A stretch of 64,000 bases of DNA. Source: Strongylocentrotus droebachiensis. Taxonomy: Eukaryota > Echinodermata > Echinoidea > Camarodonta > Strongylocentrotidae. Under the pieces are notes generated by a model. The model ran no database searches. It was not told the DNA's origin and saw only the letters and a list, made by a program, of their open reading frames with translations. The position numbers and the translations under genes were made by a program. Location: assembly GCA_035222895.1 (NCBI GenBank), contig JAVYIG010000172.1:62001-126000 (forward strand). Direction: 5' to 3'. Below are positions 1-8,872 of this stretch, one piece after another; the first letter of the stretch is position 1; each line of letters opens with the position of its first letter.

Positions 1-368
1 TGCTTTCAGCAGTAAATATATAGAAAAAAGGTACAAAGAACACAAGAAATGGAAAATAATAACATTGAAAACTGAAGACTTAGCAAACAAACCAACGAAA
101 CGCAGATAATATATGAAGATGGCTTTTATAGTACATGTTGTGGAACAGTAATTTCTATCCTATCCTATATATGCTGTGATATCACTGCACTAATCTGAGA
201 TTTAATATAGATCTTCGATCCTAAAATGACAATTAGAGGTAAAATATGCTAACTGAAACTTGAAATATATCATATCACTTGATAATTTGAGGAACAGAAT
301 GCATAATCTTGAAACAGAATAATGAAAATATCAGGCTATATAGCAAATGTGCATTCAGCACTTAACAG

Positions 369-371
<3 letters not shown>

Positions 372-407
<36 letters not shown>
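372..407. repeat. (GA)n microsatellite
   Basis: An almost pure GA dinucleotide run of about 36 bp in otherwise AT-rich sequence. Confidence 0.9.
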
Positions 408-410
<3 letters not shown>

Positions 411-613
411 AAAAGGGGCAAATAGGCAAGAAATTCTAGCAACATATTTTCTTAGTATTCATAACAACACAAGTGCGAAATTAATCATTTCATTATGACA
501 CAGTATAGGTTTCACAAAGTATTGATTATACATGGAAATGAGAATAGTAGGAACAAGATGTTCTCTGAAAGATGCTGTGTTGAAGAGAAGCTAGGACCAA
601 CAAAAAAATAGTG

Positions 614-812
614 AGGGGCAGAGAGAGAGAGTGGGAAATAGAGGAGGTTGGGGAAGAAAGAGAGAGGGAGTGAAAGGGAGATAGAGAGTGAGATGATCAG
701 GAAAGGAGAGATGAGAGACAGAAGGAGAGAGGGAGGTAGAGAGATAATGAGAGAAAGGGAAAGAGAGAGAGAGAGAGAGAGCAAAAAAGAGAGAGAGAGA
801 AGGGGATTGCAA
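614..812. repeat. GA-rich imperfect microsatellite
   Basis: About 200 bp of purine-rich sequence built from GAGA, GGGA and GAAA words. Open frames on both strands here (Arg/Glu-rich on plus, Ser/Leu-rich on minus) are products of the repeat, not genes. Confidence 0.85.
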
Positions 813-2894
813 AGAATATCGTGGGAAGATGTATGATGTAGAAAATATATAGAACTACGCATTCTAATACTCAACATCATTCAGAAAATTTTTGTTATAG
901 TTTCCAAAAATCAAGCACATCAAATATATATTGTATTTTGCAAAAAAAAAGAAACGATTCTTAATTGACAATAGCTCATTATCAATGATCACTGTAGGCC
1001 TAAGTATGAGAATATATTATCAGTGCAAAGAAATTGATGAAAAAGCTCAAACCAAAATTCAATTTGTTCATGCTCTCCTTGTCCTTCCTGCACTTTTGGC
1101 ACATTCAATGTTCATGCTTATCTACTCTGAATTCATTAAACTATCAAATTCATTTGTATAATCCCATAAAGATGCTACAAACATCAGAAATATTAGCAAC
1201 CTAACAATTTGGATATAATAGTTTTAATAATGACTTGACTATACATAATATTGGTGTATATGGTAGTATAATACAATGGATCTGTATATAAATATATAAA
1301 TGACATTTAGGACATACTTGTTAAATTTGCTACTGCAAGCTTTCTTGTATTATTTTCCAAGAGTATTCCACTTTGGTCAGAGTGCTATTAAAACAAATAG
1401 GTTCCTTCATGCCACGTAACTCAATTCAGATGTACCGGTACACATAATATAATTCATGTATCAAACTATTGAAAAAATTAAGTGACTATCGGAAGCTTCA
1501 TAATACACAGAACTAAGATAAAAACCATACAATGTTTTTTTTTAATTATAGTATTTTAGTCCTACGTGGCACTGTTCATTGCTTGGGTAATAATAAATAA
1601 TGCCAGAAATCTATTACACAATTGATTAAAAGCTAATGATAAATTGAAAAATGCACTTTTCAGATAATTTGCAGAAAATGTATAATTGATGAAAAATAGG
1701 AAATGTTTTGCAAAAGCTAAGATTACACAATTACAATGAAAGCGCAAGTAATATATTGCTTTGGCATTTAAATGCACTATAAAATGAATTATTAACAGAT
1801 TCATGAATATGATTATTACATATAATATAATTAGTCCTTATAAATTTGATGCACAATATTTCTATTCTCATTAAAACAGTCCTAATGATATTCAAACTAA
1901 AAGACTCATACATGTCACATCTTAAAGACTGCGAACAAATGAATATTCTTCAATACAATTTTTATTCTGCAATAAAAATATGCATTGTGACCTTTTGTAC
2001 AAGGTTTGTAGTCACATTCATGGATTAATGTATATGCGTACATTGTAAGAATATGATGCAAGAGTTAACATGAAAGTCATAATAAAAATGTACATACAAT
2101 ATGGTTATATATTTCAAGGTGATAATTCATTACTCTCTTATATCTTATTAAAGCTTGATATCATCAACGTTTTTGTTCAATACCATCCCACTTCAACATT
2201 CATTACATTGGAAAATCAGGAAAGAGGGACTATTAGCAAGATGTTGCACTTGCCATTTATGTTTCTGATGGATGTTTGGGTAAATACGGGTATATCCAAG
2301 ATGTGTATAGATGATCTCAACATATACCTTCACCTTTGTAAGAAGAAAACATGTAACATCATTTCTAATTATTAATTTGTTTCCCATGTGTTCACAAAAT
2401 TATAAAAATATATACCCCATCTGTGTAAACATACAAAAAGGCTGAGTATACCGGTATATGTGCATCGATCTCTTTAATTAAATTTCCACAAAGGTGGTAC
2501 CTACACACATGATACTATCAAGGTAATTGCATTTTTACATATTCCATGGGACCCTTGCCTATACACACACAAAACCTTTCTGATCTACAAATACAGTAGT
2601 ACTAGAAGTCATTATGGCGACCTTGTATTATTGTCTATGGGAGAAAAATCCTTGAGTACTCAATGAGAGCATATGTTCAGAAACATATGGTTTTTTGGAT
2701 TGTGTACAAGATGAATGGAAGCAAAATTGTGGAGATGACGCTTTTTTAACACTTAATGTCAATTGTGGGACGTGGAGGCCGTAGCATTGTAATCGTGTGG
2801 AATTCATTGATTTTTGGATTGCACAAAATGAATGTTTATTTATAGAGAGACATCACTCCTCCCATTTTTGACAACTTGCTGAAAAGGATGGTGT

Positions 2895-3143
2895 GATAAT
2901 AATGACACCTGTTGGTATGAGTTTCAAAGTAAAAGAATGGGATCGATTCATCGACCAGCTACCAGACATCACTAAACATATCAGTGTAGCTAAGTTGGAA
3001 GCGATGCAGCAAGACCGCTGCGATGCATGATTTGGATAACCAGTCTTATCATTCTACAGGGAGTACAGTGTGAGGTGGAGAAGAAAGATTCTGACAGAAG
3101 TTTTCGTTTCATGGATGAACAGTCTCATAAGCTTCAGTTTTGA
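2895..3143 (+). pseudogene. PC4/SUB1-like domain, copy 1 (C-terminal part)
   Basis: The reading TPVGMSFKVKEWDRFIDQL matches the end of the PC4 (SUB1) single-stranded-DNA-binding fold, where a KKGISL-type strand is followed by an E-W helix. The N-terminal strand (GERYVHIRNF in other copies) is missing. A TGA interrupts the frame after about 40 residues. It is the first of five related copies between 2.9 and 7.0 kb and sits just upstream of a gag-like open frame. PC4 assignment is by motif recognition; family search not run. Confidence 0.55.
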
Positions 3144-3492
3144 TAAAGTAAGATCTCTCTCTCTCTCTTTCTCTCAAATCAATATCTCCCCTCATAGTTA
3201 GATTAATACTGTTGTCCAGCCTCATATGACATGTACCATATGAAGGTTTAAAAATAACTTTTATATTTGTTGTTCAAACCAATGATAGGACAAGGATCCA
3301 ATTCAAACTTATGATTTTGTTTCAGTACACCATTGGTTGACTTATACCACATGACCAATTCTCAGTCTCCAAGCGTGACGCTTTAAAAAAATTATATTTG
3401 TTGTTGAAACCAAGGACGTTAATGATCCTCATTTATTACCTCAAACTTGGAACTGAACAGTCAAAACTTTTTCATCCTCTTACAGTTACAAA

Positions 3493-3954
3493 ATGGCGTC
3501 ATCTATGTCTTCTGGTCTGACTTTCTACTGCAAAAGATGTCCTTACACCTACACGAAGAGGTGGTACATAATCAGCCATTATAGAGTCTACCACCCTCAG
3601 TACAGACATGAAGCAGATCTGACCTTCCCTGGCCTCTTCACCAAGGGTACACAGCCCAGTCCAGAATGCCACAGTACCATAAGGGAGGAGACTCAAGACC
3701 GGGCTCTGAAAGGAGCTCTTTGGGAAGGAAGCAACTCCAACGAAAACCCCTACGAGGGGAGGACACTGCCAACCCCTGAATTGGTCAAATGGTTACAAGA
3801 GTTACTCAGGGAGGTGATGGAAAAAAGGAGGGGCCAATCCCAAACTGGTGGACTCTGGCAAGGTTTGACCTCAGCATGTTTTTATTGTGGCCAGGAAGGA
3901 CATTGGAAACGAGAATGCCCGGAGAGGTCTGGAAGCGGTACTAGGCCTTCCTAG
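3493..3954 (+). CDS. Gag-like ORF1 with one C2H2 finger and one CCHC zinc knuckle
   Basis: Intact 153-codon frame. Near the N terminus is CX2CX12HX4H (CKRC...HYRVYH), a C2H2 finger. Near the C terminus is CX2CX4HX4C (CFYCGQEGHWKREC), a gag-type zinc knuckle. The middle is hydrophilic. The stop is followed by about 240 bp of AT-rich 3' sequence with ATAAA and a TTGAACTTGAACTTGA tail at 4185-4198, the same kind of tail seen at 7.87 and 8.60 kb. This looks like a non-LTR ORF1 left without its reverse transcriptase, comparable in layout to HAL1-type half-LINEs. It could be a rearranged ORF1 or a domesticated gene. The frame is unbroken while its neighbours are decayed, which suggests a younger insertion. 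Confidence 0.6.
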   Translation: MASSMSSGLTFYCKRCPYTYTKRWYIISHYRVYHPQYRHEADLTFPGLFTKGTQPSPECHSTIREETQDRALKGALWEGSNSNENPYEGRTLPTPELVKWLQELLREVMEKRRGQSQTGGLWQGLTSACFYCGQEGHWKRECPERSGSGTRPS

Positions 3955-4198
3955 CTGGCCAGGGGGAGGTCAGGGCTATACAGCCTCATGGTGTTGAATA
4001 AGGAAGATTTTTTAGGTTAGGCACTTAGACAAATTGAGTTACAGTTATGTCTTCTTTATAGATATATATATATATATACATGTATATGTTTTTGAATGCT
4101 TTTTTTATATGATTGTATGTTTGATGTAAACTTGCATTTTTAGTCTTTGGACTTTTTGACAAGTCTTGAATAAAACCTCATTTGAACTTGAACTTGAG
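3493..4198 (+). mobile_element. Non-LTR retroelement: gag-like ORF1 plus 3' UTR with (TTGAAC)n tail
   Basis: The 3' portion (about 4080-4198) is closely similar to 7765-7875: both contain 'atgatgtaaac...tttttagtctttgg' type words, 'gaataaaacct' and a short TTGAA-type tail. The tail abuts polymerase coding sequence beginning 'gagtacgatgtaaag', so the element split the polymerase. The 5' boundary is not defined; no target duplication was identified. Confidence 0.55.
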
Positions 4199-4557
4199 TA
4201 CGATGTAAAGAAGAAGGGCGGATTGTTCACAGACTATGTTAACTTATTTCTGAAGTTAAAGCAGGAATTTAGTGGGTGGCCTTCGGACTGTACACATATT
4301 GACAATGAGACCTTGATTCTTCTAGTATTCAGAAAAATTGTCTTACTACAAAATGAAGGCATTCGTTTAGATCATGATTCCATTAAAAACAATAAAGGTC
4401 TAAGAGCAGTGGCAAACATTTGTCTGAATGCTTTCTATGGAAAATTCGGTTAAAGAAGGAACCTACCAAAGACAGAATATATCAAGGAACCACATGTCTT
4501 CTACGATAAGATGTTAGAAGGTCATCCCTTCATCCAATTTCGACAATTTGATGAAAA
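4196..4557 (+). pseudogene. Family B DNA polymerase fragment with motif B (copy 1)
   Basis: Starts EYDVKKKGGLFTDYVNLFLK and contains the family B palm/fingers motif KGLRAVANICLNAFYGKFG, equivalent to Kx3NxxYGKFG, which binds the incoming dNTP. A TAA stops the frame just after YGKFG. The continuation NLPKTEYIKEPHVFYDKML matches the second copy near 5.0 kb. Layout and wording resemble the protein-primed family B polymerases found in Maverick/Polinton-like and related eukaryotic elements. A gag-bearing retroelement abuts its 5' side and a PC4-like copy abuts its 3' side. Certainly broken. Confidence 0.7.
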
Positions 4558-4575
4558 GGATGGTGTGATAATAGA

Positions 4576-4875
4576 GTGTTCCTGACCAGTACTTCATTTG
4601 AGGGGGAACGTTATGTACATATAAGGATTTTTTTCGATATGATTCTCTCTTCTATCCTACACCTGTTGGTACGAGTTCCGAAGTGAAAGAATGGGATCGA
4701 TTCATCGACCAGCTACTAGACATCACTAAACATATCAGTAAAGCAAAGTTGGAAGCGAATCAGCAAGCCCGCTGCGATGCATATGATTTGGAAACAATCC
4801 TTATCATTCTACAGGGAGTACAGTGTAAGGTGGAGAAGAATTTAAGATTTTTCTTGGATTCAGAAAAATTGTAAG
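4576..4875 (+). pseudogene. PC4/SUB1-like domain, copy 2
   Basis: Reads FLTSTSFEGERYVHIR, then after a short frame slip PVGTSSEVKEWDRFIDQLLD and ITKHISKAKLEANQQARCDA. These are the two halves of a PC4-type fold: the GxxYVxIRxF strand, then the loop and E-W-x(3)-I helix. The frame is broken in the FF-D linker. Directly upstream is polymerase copy 1; directly downstream is a second motif B copy. Confidence 0.55.
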
Positions 4876-4924
4876 AAAAATGTACAGTCTTACAAGGAAA
4901 ATGAAGAGATGGTTTAGATCATGA

Positions 4925-5114
4925 TTCCATTAAAATAAATAAAGGTCTTAAAGAGCAGTGGCAAAGATTTGTCTGAATGCTTTCTATGGAAAATTTGGTC
5001 AAAGAAGTAACCTACCAAAGACAGAATATATCAAGGAACCACATGTCATCTACGATAGGATGTTAGAAGGTCATCCCTTCGTCCATATTCGACAATTTGA
5101 TGAAAAGGATCATT
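4925..5114 (+). pseudogene. Family B DNA polymerase fragment with motif B (copy 2)
   Basis: Contains ICLNAFYGKFGQRSNLPKTE followed by YIKEPHVIYDRMLEGHPFVH. It is nearly identical to copy 1 at the DNA level but keeps the Q after YGKFG that copy 1 has lost to a stop. The start is frameshifted. It passes without a break into the linker and PC4-like segment that follows, showing that polymerase and PC4 pieces were amplified together. Confidence 0.7.
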
Positions 5115-5400
5115 CAAAGCTCATTCATTTGTTACCCAACTTTACTCAAGTTCTCAACAAACATAATAAGAATGCCTCCAACTTTCGAGATGGTGATACA
5201 GCGAGGTTCAAGTTGTTTGATGGAAGTGTACCTTGTGAGAATGTTCAACCCAAACCATCTTGAGTGTTCCTGACCAGTACTTCATTTGAGGGGGAACGTT
5301 ATGTACATATAAGGAATTTTAAACGACATGATTCTCCCTTCTATCCTACACATGTTGATATGAGATTTGAAGTGAAAGAATGGGATGGACTGATATATTG
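5115..5400 (+). pseudogene. Linker segment plus PC4/SUB1-like domain, copy 3
   Basis: The linker reads HLLPNFTQVLNKHNKNASNF and then DGDTARFKLFDGSVPCENVQ up to a TGA at about 5261. Past the TGA the same frame continues FLTSTSFEGERYVHIRNFKR, DSPFYPTHVDMRFEVKEWD, which is the longest uninterrupted PC4-like reading in the window. It ends abruptly where MULE transposase sequence begins. The same TGA sits at the same place in the 5.89 and 6.70 kb copies. Confidence 0.55.
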
Positions 5401-5403
5401 ACC

Positions 5404-5735
5404 ATAAGGTGCAGACATATGTTTTGCCTGCACGTGGTTCATTCAAAGTACATTTTTGTTTAAGGTTTCCACAGCAGATGGAACAAGGAGGTGAGGCAAG
5501 CGCATCCATCTCTCTGGACAATCGTCCAGAGATTGAAAAAGGAAGGCAAAAGAACTGAGGTGGCAATCGACAAGGCCATGCATTGGGACCGGCCCCCCAA
5601 AAAAAATCAAGAGGAAGTGGAGGTGTATGGAGCGCCGTATCGTCAGACTACGCACCAGTCTGCAGGACAGCGGCCACAACCTGGCTGAATTCTGGGCTGC
5701 GATAGTATATGCTTCCCATGACTTTTAAAGAACTT
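5404..5735 (+). pseudogene. MULE (Mutator-like) transposase C-terminal fragment, copy 1
   Basis: Across two frames the sequence reads GFHSRWNKE..., HPSLWTIVQRLKKEGKRTEV, AIDKAMHWDRPPKK, then RRMERRIVRLRTSLQDSGHN. This is the usual end of MULE transposases: an N-x-x-E-x-FHSR helix, H-P-xx-W-x-(F/I)-xxxxKKE, then PPKK and a basic helix. No catalytic DDE part is present. It replaces the end of a PC4-like copy, so it was captured in the repeat unit. Confidence 0.55.
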
Positions 5736-5769
5736 GTGCCTTGCCCAGAGAGGGTTCTCTATTTTAGTT

Positions 5770-6032
5770 CAAACTTGTCAAGTTCATGACAAACATAAAG
5801 AGAATGCTTCCAACTTTTGAGATGGTGATACAGCAAGGTTCAAGTTGGTTGATGAAAGTGTACCTTGTGAGAATGTTCAACCCAAACCATCTTGAGCGTT
5901 CCTGACCAGTACTTCATTTGAGGGGGAACGTTATGTACATATAAGGAATTTTTTAACAAAATGATTCTCTCTTCTATCATATACTTGTTGGTATGAGTTT
6001 CGAAGTGAAAGAATGGGATCGATTCATCGACC
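5770..6032 (+). pseudogene. Linker segment plus PC4/SUB1-like domain, copy 4
   Basis: Repeats the NASNF...FKLVDESVPCENVQPKPS linker, the shared TGA at about 5893, FLTSTSFEGERYVHIRNF and, after a frame slip, VGMSFEVKEWDRFID. It is cut by MULE sequence at the same base as copy 3 (after the ATCGACC/TGACC junction). The two junctions therefore derive from one event followed by duplication. Confidence 0.55.
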
Positions 6033-6600
6033 ATAAGGTGCAGACATATGTTTTGCCTGCATGTGGTTCATCCAAAGTACATTTTTGTTTAAGGTTTCCA
6101 CAGCAGATGGAACAAAGAGATGGGGCAACCACATCCATCTCTGGATCAAGTAGTGAACTCTCAAGTGATCTCCTTTACTCTTATCTGAAGTGAGCAGCTT
6201 GAGATCAAAGGCTCTTTGACCATGATCAACAATAGATTCTTTGATAACTTTTATGTAAAGTGCTGTGAAACAACAGTTAGTTTGTAAGAGCGCTATAGAA
6301 ATGACTTTATTGTATTGTATCTCTCTGGACGATCGTCCGGAGAATGAAAAAGGAAGGCAAAAGAACTGAGGTGGCAATCGACAAGGCCATGCATTGGGAC
6401 CGGCCCCCCCAAAAAAAATCAAGAGGAAGTGGAGGCGTATGGAGCGCCGTATCGTCAGACTACGCACCAGTCTGCAGGACAGCGGCCACAACCTGGCCGA
6501 ATTCTGGGCTGCTGTAGTGTATATGCCACCCATGACTTTTAAAGAACTTGTGCCTTGCCCAGAGAGGGTTCTCTATTTTTGGTTCAAATTTGTCTTTTCC
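6033..6600 (+). pseudogene. MULE transposase C-terminal fragment, copy 2, split by a short insertion
   Basis: Same transposase segment as at 5.4-5.7 kb. Relative to that copy it carries about 180 extra bases (roughly 6140-6320) between CATCTCTGG and CTCTCTGGACG. The extra DNA ends in 'gcgctatagaaatg...ttgtattgtat', the AT-rich tail style of tRNA-derived SINEs. The basic helix IKRKWRRMERRIVRLRTSLQ is intact here. Confidence 0.55.
6140..6320 (+). mobile_element. Probable SINE insertion in MULE copy 2
   Basis: About 180 bp present only in one of two otherwise matching MULE copies, with a 3' end of the type 'agcgctatagaaat' plus a simple AT tail, and similar ATCTCT words at both ends. No A/B box check was completed, so the SINE label is tentative. 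Confidence 0.4.
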
Positions 6601-6603
6601 TAA

Positions 6604-6985
6604 AGAGAATGCCTCCAACTTTCGAGATGGTGAGACAGCAAGATTCAAGTTGTTTGATGGAAGTGTACCTTGTGAGAATGTTCAACCCAAACCATCTTGA
6701 GCGTTCCTGACCAGTACTTCATTTGAGGGGGAACGTTATGTACATATAAGGAATTTTTTAACAAAATGATTCTCTCTTCTATCATATACCTGTTGGTATG
6801 AGTTTCGAAGTGAAAGAATGGGATCGATTCATCGACCAGCTACTAGACATCACTAAACATATCAGTAAAGCAAAGTTGGAAGCGAATCAGCAAGCCCGCT
6901 ACGATGCATACGATTTTGGAAACCAAGTCTTATCATTCTACAGGGAGTACAGTGGAAGGTGGAGAAGAAAGATTATGACAGGCTG
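6604..6985 (+). pseudogene. Linker segment plus PC4/SUB1-like domain, copy 5
   Basis: Linker NASNFRDGETARFKLFDGSV, the shared TGA at about 6699, FLTSTSFEGERYVHIRNF, then VGMSFEVKEWDRFIDQLLDI and ITKHISKAKLEANQQARYDA with a full C-terminal helix. It runs directly into the N-terminal region of the polymerase, suggesting that a PC4-like gene lay just upstream of the polymerase gene in the ancestral element. Confidence 0.6.
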
Positions 6986-7560
6986 TCACAAGAGGATTTG
7001 AACCTCAGGACAGAGTCGGAATAACTATAACTTCACCAGGACTTGACAGAGATATGGATATACCCTTAACAAGGTATGATCAAATTCATATTGACAGGGT
7101 CATGTCCATTGTAAGTAAAGTATTACAATCTAACAATACCTTTCTTCTGAATGATGGACTTTAGAGGAGGTAAAAGAATGACCGAGCTATGACCATTGAC
7201 AAACTTATCACAAATAAGAGAAGGTTTATCAGAATCAACAATAAGAGAAGGTTTATCAGAATCAACAATTATGATGACACCGAGCTATGACCATCGACAA
7301 ACTTATCACAAATAAGAGAAGGTTTATCAGAATCAACAATTATGATGACATCTATGTGCAGCTAGGGCTATTGTGGTTGCTAAGGCTTACATTGATCATA
7401 AAAAAGGGGAAAAGGCTGTACGAAAATACGTAGATCAAGTAGAAATGGAATTCAGAAGGAAAAGGCTCTCAAATTACACAAAAATGCCAGGGGAATCTAC
7501 CACCTGAGATGCTCAGTTAGAAGATATCTTAGAAGATGTCTTCTACGGTAGGATGTTAGA
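6986..7560 (+). pseudogene. N-terminal region of the family B polymerase protein
   Basis: Reads VTRGFEPQDRVGITITSPGL, then RDMDIPLTRYDQIHIDRVMS and KVLQSNNTFLLNDGL. After a duplicated patch it reads KRRFIRINNYDD and CAARAIVVAKAYIDHKKGEK. From memory these match the region upstream of the exonuclease domain in large eukaryotic element-encoded family B polymerases (a QSN...F.L.DG block and an R-I-x-N-x-D-x-CxARAI block). It ends DVFYGRMLD, equivalent to HVFYDKML after motif B, so most of the catalytic core was deleted. Confidence 0.55.
7193..7350. repeat. Tandem duplication inside the polymerase remnant
   Basis: The segment from 'accgagctatgaccat' to 'atcagaatcaacaa' occurs at about 7193 and again at about 7277 with a shorter partial copy between them. 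It duplicates the codons for KLITNKRRFIRINN and breaks the frame. Confidence 0.8.
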
Positions 7561-7878
7561 TCAGAGTATCATACATGTACCGGTAGTTAAAGAATTATCT
7601 CTGATCATCTCATTAGGATTCAATATTTTATATTTTGTATTTTTTTAATCTTTTTTGTTTGTCTTTTTGTTACTGATATGAGCTTTTGATGTAAACATTA
7701 ATTTTTATTTTGATATATTTTTTCCTATTTGTTATGTTTTTCTTTAAATATATATATATATTTTAATGCTTTTTTTACATGATGGTATGTTTGATGTAAA
7801 CTCACATTTTTAGTCTTTGGACTTTTTGACGAGATTGAATAAAACCTAATTTGAATTGAATTGAATTGAATTGAATTG
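7561..7878 (+). mobile_element. Truncated non-LTR retroelement 3' end with (TTGAA)n tail
   Basis: AT-rich 3' UTR-like sequence sharing a stretch with 4080-4195 and ending in about five TTGAA units. It sits between polymerase codons HVFYxxMLD and YESTEDFIEIL, so it is an insertion in the polymerase remnant. No coding sequence is left. Confidence 0.6.
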
Positions 7879-8015
7879 AATATGAAAGTACTGAAGATTT
7901 CATCGAGATTCTTCCCAATACGAATGTGGTTATAGCTGCATTTAAAACTTGTTATGCGAGGCTGAAACTGTACTCCTATCTTGGACAATTACAAAGGAAT
8001 GTCTTGAACTACGAT
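7879..8015 (+). pseudogene. Family B polymerase fragment just before motif C
   Basis: Reads YESTEDFIEILPNTNVVIAA then AFKTCYARLKLYSYLGQLQR and NVLNYD. In family B polymerases of this type a TNV-x-(I/V)-A-(A/S)-F-TTC-x-ARLKLY helix leads straight into YxDTDS. The missing DTDS is found at 8.6 kb on the other side of a LINE insertion. Confidence 0.65.
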
Positions 8016-8605
8016 TTGTCAAGAACAGTTATTAGATATAAGGGATCCGTTATTTGGAACAACTTACCGGATTCTCTCAAAGGATGTCCAACATTGTAGT
8101 TTTAAGCGTTAATTTAAACATGAACAAATAACGATTTCCAATATATTTATTTTACTTTATGTAATTCTGCCTGTCCTATGTATGTGTGTATATATATGTC
8201 TCAGTTAATGTAATGTTATATTGTCAATATTTGCTTTACTGAAGATTTTACTAATGGGGTTTGTAGAAAAAGGGGACCAGCCTAGATATGTCAATGGCCT
8301 TTTCTGGTCCCTCACATCCCTACTCTACCCATTAATTAGTTTTTAGTGTTACTGTTGTTTTTGTATTTGTTCTTATCTCATTACATTTTTGATATATTTC
8401 ATTTTATATTATTGTATTTGAATGTTATATTGTGGTAAATTTTGTATTGGATGTTAAATAAACTTTTCAGCTCTGGTACCTGTACAGTATTTATGAATTT
8501 CCTGAATATATCACGTGACGAGGCTGTGAAAATTCCTTTGGTGCCTGCTCATCGGCTCCCGATCTACCGCAACAATTATATATTTGATTAACTGAACTTG
8601 AACTT
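8016..8605 (+). mobile_element. 5'-truncated LINE inserted in polymerase motif C
   Basis: The 5' end codes VIRYKGSVIWNNLPDSLKGC followed by an FKR..FKHE tail. This is the (I/V)-R-x-x-G-x-x-IWNxLP end typical of CR1/L2/RTE-like LINE ORF2 proteins. About 450 bp of 3' UTR follows, ending TGAACTTGAACTTGAACTTGA. It separates NVLNYD from DTDSIIYVDDG. No upstream reverse transcriptase is present. Confidence 0.6.
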
Positions 8606-8872
8606 GAACTTGATACAGATTCAATCATCTATGTAGATGACGGTAAGGTAGCTCTCATCAATACAGGAAATTTTCTTGGGGAAATGACCAATGAATTAAC
8701 TAACCATGGTAAAGACTTGTAAGTGGAGGTCCTAAACAATCCAGTTATTGTGTCTGGTCTACTAAAACCCAGTCTGAAATCTTTGGAGCATGTTGAGTTT
8801 CAGGTATAAGTCTCAACTGCAGAAATGCAAGTGTAATCAACTATTCATCTCTACTAGACAGTGTATAAATTT
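8606..8872 (+). pseudogene. Family B polymerase motif C and C-terminal piece
   Basis: Reads DTDSIIYVDDGKVALINTGN and FLGEMTNELTNHGKDL, then after a frameshift LVSGGPKQSSYCVWSTKTQS and VSGISLNCRNASVINYSSLL. DTDS is the metal-binding motif C of family B polymerases. The FVSGGPK-x-Y and V-x-G-x-x-LN segments are the usual downstream thumb region. Frameshift near 8717 and a stop near 8795 inactivate it. Confidence 0.7.

Larger units (their letters stand above)
1..2890. other. Gene-free AT-rich stretch
   Basis: No exon with convincing splice sites, coding bias or recognisable domain was seen on either strand. The only structured sequence is two GA-rich tracts, listed separately. The short open frames here are low-complexity or chance frames. 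It may be intergenic DNA or part of an intron of a gene outside the window. Confidence 0.5.

Noticed and set aside
512-880. Open frames on both strands with Ser/Leu- or Arg/Glu-rich products
   Set aside because: They coincide exactly with GA/CT microsatellite sequence, where stop codons are rare by composition; no splice or domain support.
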